From contig NZ_JAMLIE010000001.1 of the NCBI RefSeq assembly GCF_023954335.1, positions 2,356,001 to 2,420,000 on the forward strand: a DNA stretch of 64,000 bases, in the 5' to 3' direction. Shown here piece by piece: positions 57,715-64,000 of this stretch; the first letter of the stretch is position 1; every line of letters starts with the position of its first letter. Made by a program: the position numbers and the translations under genes. Origin of the DNA: Aquamicrobium sp. Lineage in GTDB: Bacteria; Pseudomonadota; Alphaproteobacteria; Rhizobiales; Rhizobiaceae. The notes below the pieces were generated by a model. It did no database searches, had not been told where the DNA came from, and saw only the letters and a program-made list of their open reading frames with translations.

Positions 57715-59601
57715 TCAGAAGCTGAGGGCCTGCTGCATCGCCGCACGGTCGACGCTGACCGGATACTGGCTCTGCAATCTCGCGACGAGCTGGTCGAGAA
57801 GGTCGTCGGCGAGCCCGCTGGCGTAGCGGTCGCGCATCGCCTGCGGCAGCGCATCCGGGCCGGCATCGACCGGGTGGACGACGTCGGTGACATGGAAGAC
57901 GATCTGAGTGTCGCCGCTCTCTCCGGGAGTGACGCCGGTCTGGCCGCGCCCGACGCCGAACACGGCGGCGATGCCCGCCTCGCCGAGATCGCTGTCGGTG
58001 CCGTCGCGCTTCAGGCCGCGGCGCGTCTGCGCCTCCAGCCCGAGCTCGCCCGCCACCTCGGCGATCGGCCGGCCGCCGGCGATCGCGTTTTCGGTCTCGA
58101 CGGCCTTCTGCGCCAGCCGGGTCGAGGCCTCGTTGGCCGTCCAGTCGGCGGCGACGCGGTCGCGCACCTCGTCCAGCGTGCGCTCGCGCGCCGGGGCGAC
58201 GGAATCGACCTCGTAGAACAGGAAGCCGACCGAGCCGATGCTGATCGGCGGGTTCTCCATGCCCGGCTCCGCCTCGAACGCCTCGCGCAGCAGCTCGCTC
58301 GACTGCGGAAGGTCGGTCAGCACCGTGCCTTCCGGCGTGCGGCCGTTGCGGTCGATGGCGTCGATGGTAACGACCTTGAGGCGCTGCTTGTCCGCGGCCT
58401 CGGCCATGGTGTCGCCGCCGGCGCGGGCGTCCTCATAGGCGTCGTGGACGTCGAGCAGCACCCGGTTAGCCTCGTCGAGCGCGAGTTCGTTGCGCACGGT
58501 CTCGGCCACTTCCTCGAAGGGCGTGACCCGCTCGGGGGTGATCGCGGTGACGCGCAGCAGGATCGGCCCGAACGCGCCCGGCACGACCTCGCTCACCGCG
58601 CCCTGATCGAGCGAGAAGGCGGCCTCGGCGATGGCCGGGTCCGCCACCTTGTCCTTCTCGAACGTGCCGAGCAGCACGTCGGGCAGGGTCTTGCCTTCCT
58701 CGGCCACGATGTCCTCGAACGTCGCGCCGCCGCGGATGCGCTCCAGCGCGGCCGCCGCCTTCGCCTCGTCGGCGAAGACGATCTGCTCGATGGTGCGCTG
58801 CTCGGCGCTGGTGAAGCGCGAGATCGTGCGCTGGTAATAGGCGCGGGCGTCGTCCTCCGAGATGGCGGCGGGGTCGGCGATGTCGTCCGGCTCGAGCTTG
58901 ATGTAGGAGATCTCGCGGTATTCGGGCGCGGCATAGCTGGCCTTGTTGGCCTCGAACCAGGCAGCGACCGCCTCTTCGGACGGCGCTTCCACCGGCTCGA
59001 CCAGCGAGCGCGGCAGGACGAGATAGTCGACCGTGCGGTCCTCGCCGGAATAGAGCGAGACCGCGCGCAGCAGCGCATCGGGCGCCTTCATGCCGTCGGA
59101 GACGGCCTCGACGATCTGCTGGCGTACCGCGACCTGGCCGCGGTTCTTCAGGTAGTCGTTGGCCGACATGCCGACCTGACGCAGCACCCATTCGAACTGG
59201 TTGCGGTCGAAGCGCCCGTCGGGGCCGCGGAACGCCGGGTCCTCGGCCGTCAGCGCCGCGAGGCGGTCGCGCGACAGGCCGAGCCGCATCTCGCGCGCCT
59301 GCTCGTCCAGCACCGCGCCGGCGACGAGCTGCGCCAGCACCATCTGGTCGATGCCGAAGGCCTGCGCCTGCTCGCGGGTGATCGGGCGGCCGAACTGCTG
59401 CGAGAACTGCGCGACCTGCCGGTCATAGGCGAGGCGGTACTCGGTGACGGAAACGCGCGTCTCGCCCACGCTCACCACGTTGGAGCCGAGGCCGCCGGCG
59501 ATCTGCCCCGAAATGCCCCAGACGGCGAAGGACAGCACAAGCAGGAGGAGAAGCAGCTTGGCGACCCATGTTCCGGCGGCGTTTCTGAGGATGGTGAGCA
59601 T
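57715..59601 (-). CDS. ppiD: Peptidyl-prolyl isomerase PpiD-type periplasmic chaperone
   Basis: Membrane-anchored chaperone of 628 residues, near the E. coli PpiD length. One transmembrane helix (about 12-34, WVAKLLLLLLVLSFAVWGI) faces the periplasm with a SurA_N-like region (about 40-190), including REQAQAFGIDQMVLAQLVAGAVLDEQARE, a parvulin-type domain around 260-370 (ATFEDIVAEEGKTLPD) and a long C-terminal part. PpiD works at the Sec translocon on emerging proteins. The gene starts the leftward operon with trpD, trpC, moaC and moeA, and is divergent from tpiA. Confidence 0.9.
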   Translation of the reverse strand: MLTILRNAAGTWVAKLLLLLLVLSFAVWGISGQIAGGLGSNVVSVGETRVSVTEYRLAYDRQVAQFSQQFGRPITREQAQAFGIDQMVLAQLVAGAVLDEQAREMRLGLSRDRLAALTAEDPAFRGPDGRFDRNQFEWVLRQVGMSANDYLKNRGQVAVRQQIVEAVSDGMKAPDALLRAVSLYSGEDRTVDYLVLPRSLVEPVEAPSEEAVAAWFEANKASYAAPEYREISYIKLEPDDIADPAAISEDDARAYYQRTISRFTSAEQRTIEQIVFADEAKAAAALERIRGGATFEDIVAEEGKTLPDVLLGTFEKDKVADPAIAEAAFSLDQGAVSEVVPGAFGPILLRVTAITPERVTPFEEVAETVRNELALDEANRVLLDVHDAYEDARAGGDTMAEAADKQRLKVVTIDAIDRNGRTPEGTVLTDLPQSSELLREAFEAEPGMENPPISIGSVGFLFYEVDSVAPARERTLDEVRDRVAADWTANEASTRLAQKAVETENAIAGGRPIAEVAGELGLEAQTRRGLKRDGTDSDLGEAGIAAVFGVGRGQTGVTPGESGDTQIVFHVTDVVHPVDAGPDALPQAMRDRYASGLADDLLDQLVARLQSQYPVSVDRAAMQQALSF

Positions 59602-59728
59602 GTCGTCTTCCGGTTAACAGATGCGAGAAAGGGCAATACCGTCCTTCCCGGCCGGTGTCGATTGCTTTGTGCCCGGTTTTTGCTAGGAAGCCAGCCAACA
59701 TGGCCAAAGCAAGGAAGGGACAAGCCCG

Positions 59729-60493
59729 ATGACCCCCGGTATCCGCCCGCTCGTCGCCGGCAACTGGAAGATGAACGGCACCAGCGCCTCGCTTGCCGAG
59801 GCGGTCGCCATCGGCAACGGCTTCATGCACGGCCTGGAGACCGAGACCGACGCGCTCGTGTGCGTTCCGGCGACGCTGCTCGCCCGTGCGTCCGACGTGC
59901 TGCGCAACAGCCCGGTGAAGACCGGCGGGCAGGACTGCCACGCCAGTGAAAGCGGCGCGCATACCGGCGACGTCTCGGCCGAGATGCTCAAGGACGCCGG
60001 CGCGTCCTTCGTCATCGTCGGCCATTCCGAGCGCCGCACCGACCACGGCGAGACGGACGCGATCGTCAACGCCAAGGCCATGGCCGCGTGGCGGGCCGGC
60101 ATCGCCGCCATCATCTGCATCGGCGAGACCAGGGACGAGCGCGAGGCGGGCAGGACGCTCGACGTGCTGTCGACGCAGATCGCGGCTTCCGTGCCGGCGA
60201 GCGCCACGGCCGCCAACGCGGTCGTCGCCTACGAGCCGGTCTGGGCCATCGGCACGGGCCTGACGCCGTCCGCCGCCGATGTCGCCGAGGCGCATGCCCA
60301 TATCCGCAAGGAGCTGGAAAAGCTGCTCGGCGCCGAAGCGGCGAAAGTGCGCATCCTCTATGGCGGCTCGGTCAAGCCGGGCAACGCGGTCGAGCTGATG
60401 GGGATCGCCAATGTCGACGGCGCGCTGGTCGGCGGCGCGAGCCTCAAGGCCACCGATTTCCTCGGGATCGCGGAAGCCTACCGCTCGCTCTGA
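59729..60493 (+). CDS. tpiA: Triosephosphate isomerase
   Basis: TpiA interconverts dihydroxyacetone phosphate and glyceraldehyde 3-phosphate. Length 254 residues. Catalytic Lys in AGNWKMNGT, His in VIVGHSERRTDHGE and Glu in VVAYEPVWAIGTG are present, with the phosphate loop LYGGSVKPGNAVEL. AAGGAAGGG precedes the ATG. It is divergent from ppiD and leads towards secG. The rhizobial order tpiA-secG-pyrG is conserved. Confidence 0.97.
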   Translation: MTPGIRPLVAGNWKMNGTSASLAEAVAIGNGFMHGLETETDALVCVPATLLARASDVLRNSPVKTGGQDCHASESGAHTGDVSAEMLKDAGASFVIVGHSERRTDHGETDAIVNAKAMAAWRAGIAAIICIGETRDEREAGRTLDVLSTQIAASVPASATAANAVVAYEPVWAIGTGLTPSAADVAEAHAHIRKELEKLLGAEAAKVRILYGGSVKPGNAVELMGIANVDGALVGGASLKATDFLGIAEAYRSL

Positions 60494-60635
60494 GGCGAAA
60501 TTCCGCCGCGCGGCCTTTTTTGCTCCGCATCGCGGGGCCATATGGGTTGGAAAGCGCGGCGAAGCCGTGTATTGAGCCGCGTCCGGCCGGCGTCGCCAGC
60601 GCCGCGCGCGGAACTAGAATTTGCGGAAGCGAACC

Positions 60636-61007
60636 ATGCAGACACTCCTCATCGTCATCCATCTGATGGTCGTCCTCGCCCTCGTCGGCGTGGTGCTGTT
60701 GCAGCGTTCCGAAGGCGGCGGCCTCGGCATCGGCGGCGGCTCGGGCTTCATGACGGCGCGCGGCGCGGCGAACGCGCTGACCCGCACCACGGCGCTGCTC
60801 GCGGCCGCGTTCTTCGCCACCTCGCTCGCGCTCTCCATCCTCGCCCGCTACGGCGAGCAGCCCATCGACATCCTCGACCGCGTTCCGCAGACGACCGAGC
60901 AGGGCGCTCCGGCCGGCAGTGGCGGCGTGCTCGACCAGCTCGGCGGCTCCGATACGCCGCCTGCGCCGGCCGAACCAGCGCAGCCGCAGGTGCCGAGCGG
61001 CCAGTAA
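60636..61007 (+). CDS. secG: Preprotein translocase subunit SecG
   Basis: SecG, a small subunit of the SecYEG channel, 123 residues with two membrane helices (about 3-23 and 52-72) and the conserved loop LQRSEGGGLGIGGGSGFMTARGA between them. The Pro/Ala/Gln-rich C-terminal tail is longer than in E. coli, as in other alphaproteobacteria. ATG 60636 is preferred over a TTG at 60621. Followed by a strong terminator shared with the universal stress gene. Confidence 0.93.
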   Translation: MQTLLIVIHLMVVLALVGVVLLQRSEGGGLGIGGGSGFMTARGAANALTRTTALLAAAFFATSLALSILARYGEQPIDILDRVPQTTEQGAPAGSGGVLDQLGGSDTPPAPAEPAQPQVPSGQ

Positions 61008-61034
61008 GCCGTCTTTCGGCTTCATCGGGGCAAT

Positions 61035-61062
61035 AAAAAACGGGCGGTTACCGCCCGTTTTT
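61035..61062. terminator. Bidirectional terminator between secG and the usp gene
   Basis: AAAAACGGGCGG-TTAC-CGCCCGTTTTT, with the A/T runs on both sides, placed 28 bases after the secG stop and 25 from the usp stop. It is suited to end transcription from either side. Confidence 0.88.
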
Positions 61063-61086
61063 CGTTTCCTGGCCTCGCGCGGCGCG

Positions 61087-61497
61087 TCAGCGGGTGACGA
61101 GCACCGAGCAATTGGCGTGGCGCACGACGCGGCCGGCGGTCGAGCCGATGAAATAGTCCTGAAGGCCGGGGCGGTGCGAGGCGACGATGATCAGGTCCGC
61201 CTTGGTTTCCTCGGCCAGCTCGAGGATTTCGTTGCCGGGGTGGCCGACGCGCACGGCGATCTCGGCCTTGACGCCGGCATCGGCGGCGATCGCCTTCAGC
61301 TTCGCCTCGGCATCCGCGCGCGACTGGTCCATCAGGCCCGCCGGCAGCTCTATCGCGACATAGCCCGGCAGCTCCTCGAGGATGTTGGCGAGAATGATGC
61401 GGGCGCCGTCGCCGCCGAGCCGGGTGGCGAGATCGAGGATGCGCCGGCCTTTCGTTTCCTGCGAAAGGTCGATCGGAACGATGATGGTGCTGTACAT
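61087..61497 (-). CDS. Universal stress protein, UspA family
   Basis: Universal stress protein of 136 residues. It begins YSTIIVPIDLSQETKGRRILDLA and ends with the nucleotide-binding segment IVASHRPGLQDYFIGSTAGRVVRHANCSVLV, resembling the G-2x-G-9x-G(S/T) ATP-binding form of the superfamily. ATP binding is plausible but unproven. Expressed from its own promoter divergent from pyrG; converges with secG at a shared terminator. Usp proteins commonly answer to starvation or redox stress. Confidence 0.9.
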   Translation of the reverse strand: MYSTIIVPIDLSQETKGRRILDLATRLGGDGARIILANILEELPGYVAIELPAGLMDQSRADAEAKLKAIAADAGVKAEIAVRVGHPGNEILELAEETKADLIIVASHRPGLQDYFIGSTAGRVVRHANCSVLVTR

Positions 61498-61669
61498 GGC
61501 TTTCTCCCTCTTGATGCGGCCTTCCGCCGTGGAAACCCATATCCTTTCGCATGACAGCTTCCTTGCGCTCGATCAAGCGGGCGCTGCGAAGGCATGCGTT
61601 CTGGGAAAAACCGGATTGCGCGATTTTCCGCTGGCGGAATCAGATTCGCCCGGCTAAGGCTCGGTTCCC

Positions 61670-63294
<1,625 letters not shown>

Positions 63295-63298
<4 letters not shown>

Positions 63299-64000
63299 GC
63301 ACGCGCGGCCTCGACCATCTGGTGCTGCCCGTCGCCGGGCTCGATGCATCGCGGGCGCGGCTGGAGAGGCTGGGCTTCACCGTCGCGCCGCAGGGCACCC
63401 ATCCCTTCGGCACGATCAACGCCTGCGTCTATTTCGCCGACGGCACCTTCATCGAGCCGCTCACGGTCGGCGATGCGGCGATCGCCGATGCGGCCGTCGC
63501 CGCCGGCAACAGTTTCGTCGCCGGCGACCGGCGTTTTCGCGAGACGCGGGGCGAGGAGGGGCTTTCGGGCCTCGTCTTCACCACCGGCGACGCCGAGGCC
63601 GACCATGCGGAATTTTCCCGGCTCGGCATGTCCGGCGGGCCGATGGTCGAATTCTCGCGCCCGTCGATGGACCCGGACGGCAAGGCCGACATCGCCTCCT
63701 TCCTGCTCGCCTTCGCCGCCCCGGAAGGCGGCGCGGACGCCTTTTTCTTCGCCTGCGAGCGGCGCAAGGTGCCGGCCATCGACCGCTCGGCGCTGGAGCG
63801 CCATGCGAACGGCGCGACGCGGATAGCCGCCGTCGCCGCCGAGGCGGCCGACCCGGCGCGCTTCGCCGCTTTTCTCGCCGCCGCCGGCCGCGCCGACGCG
63901 ACGCAGAAGGGCGGGACGACCGAGGTCGCGCTCGCCAACACCGTGCTGCGTGTCGCCGCAAGCGACGACGCCGTGCGCCCGCGCCTTGGCGCCATCGCGT
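63295..64000 (+). CDS. VOC/glyoxalase-like protein, cut by the window end
   Basis: A 235-codon open frame runs from the GTG at 63295 (overlapping the pyrG stop as GTGA) to the end of the window without a stop. It begins GLDHLVLPVAGLDASRARLERLGF, followed by THPFGTINACVYFADGTFIEPLT, a pattern of the glyoxalase_3/VOC superfamily, then a second domain with GGPMVEFSRPSMDPDGKADIASFLLAFA. Metal-binding His and Glu are likely (DHLV, FIEPL). The reaction is unknown. The gene is partial at its 3' end. Confidence 0.82.

Noticed and set aside
57460..59949. 829-codon plus-strand frame opposite ppiD
   Set aside because: Antisense shadow of ppiD and the end of trpD, with no recognised motif or ribosome site.

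Overview
The window is GC-rich, densely packed chromosomal DNA from an alphaproteobacterium. It most likely comes from the Hyphomicrobiales (Rhizobiales), near Phyllobacteriaceae/Mesorhizobium. This rests on gene order and families rather than any database search: greA followed by an lpsB-type mannosyltransferase, aat-accC-accB-dsbA-M48 protease, rne/amiC/mrcA, trpD-trpC-moaC-moeA, tpiA-secG-pyrG, an Lrp-type putR divergent from putA, an NDUFA12 complex I subunit, a BA14K protein, extensin-like proteins and UbiK. Two intergenic repeat types also look like those of Mesorhizobium-type genomes. I saw no prophage, transposase, CRISPR array, rRNA or tRNA gene. The window reads as core genome.

Layout. 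1-10.1 kb: small enzymes and envelope proteins (flavin reductase, secreted hydrolase, J-domain-like protein, GloA, double cold-shock protein, DUF192, two overlapping alpha/beta hydrolases, CorC-type membrane protein, two extensin-like proteins). 10.1-13.8 kb: greA and an LPS core glycosyltransferase group. 13.8-20.1 kb: prs, a lipoprotein, M24 peptidase, pgeF, MidA-type methyltransferase and lgt, with ubiK divergent from lgt. 20.1-26.7 kb: YbjN, CsaA-like protein and an ATPase, then a histidine kinase/OmpR-type regulator/MarR operon divergent from ilvE, bounded by two inverted copies of a ~105-bp repeat. 26.7-31.6 kb: PAS protein, a candidate structured RNA, rhomboid protease, CBS protein, YjhX-like protein, gatB and GNAT. 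31.6-39.4 kb: NDUFA12, DUF2155, aat, accCB, dsbA-like, M48-TPR protease and an aminotransferase. 39.4-49.2 kb: a nested palindromic repeat, rne, amiC, mrcA, GST and prfB with its programmed frameshift. 49.2-53.5 kb: putR/putA. 53.5-59.6 kb: BA14K, then moeA, moaC, trpC, trpD and ppiD as one leftward operon. 59.7-64 kb: tpiA, secG, a universal stress protein, pyrG and the start of a glyoxalase-like gene cut by the window edge.

How the genes connect. Several groups serve the envelope: lpsB with two further glycosyltransferases (LPS core), lgt (lipoproteins), amiC and mrcA (peptidoglycan), ppiD, the DsbA-like protein and M48 protease (periplasmic folding and quality control), and secG (export). 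Others serve translation (gatB, prfB, aat) and transcription or RNA decay (greA, rne). The rest are core metabolism: fatty-acid initiation by accBC, PRPP, CTP, tryptophan, molybdopterin, branched-chain amino acids and proline catabolism.

I found no clearly new multi-gene system. The items I rate most worth checking are the palindromic operator lying across two face-to-face promoters between the MarR operon and ilvE, an unassigned structured RNA ending in a strong terminator upstream of the rhomboid gene, and repeat elements whose ends carry stop codons of neighbouring genes and whose stems show compensatory base changes.
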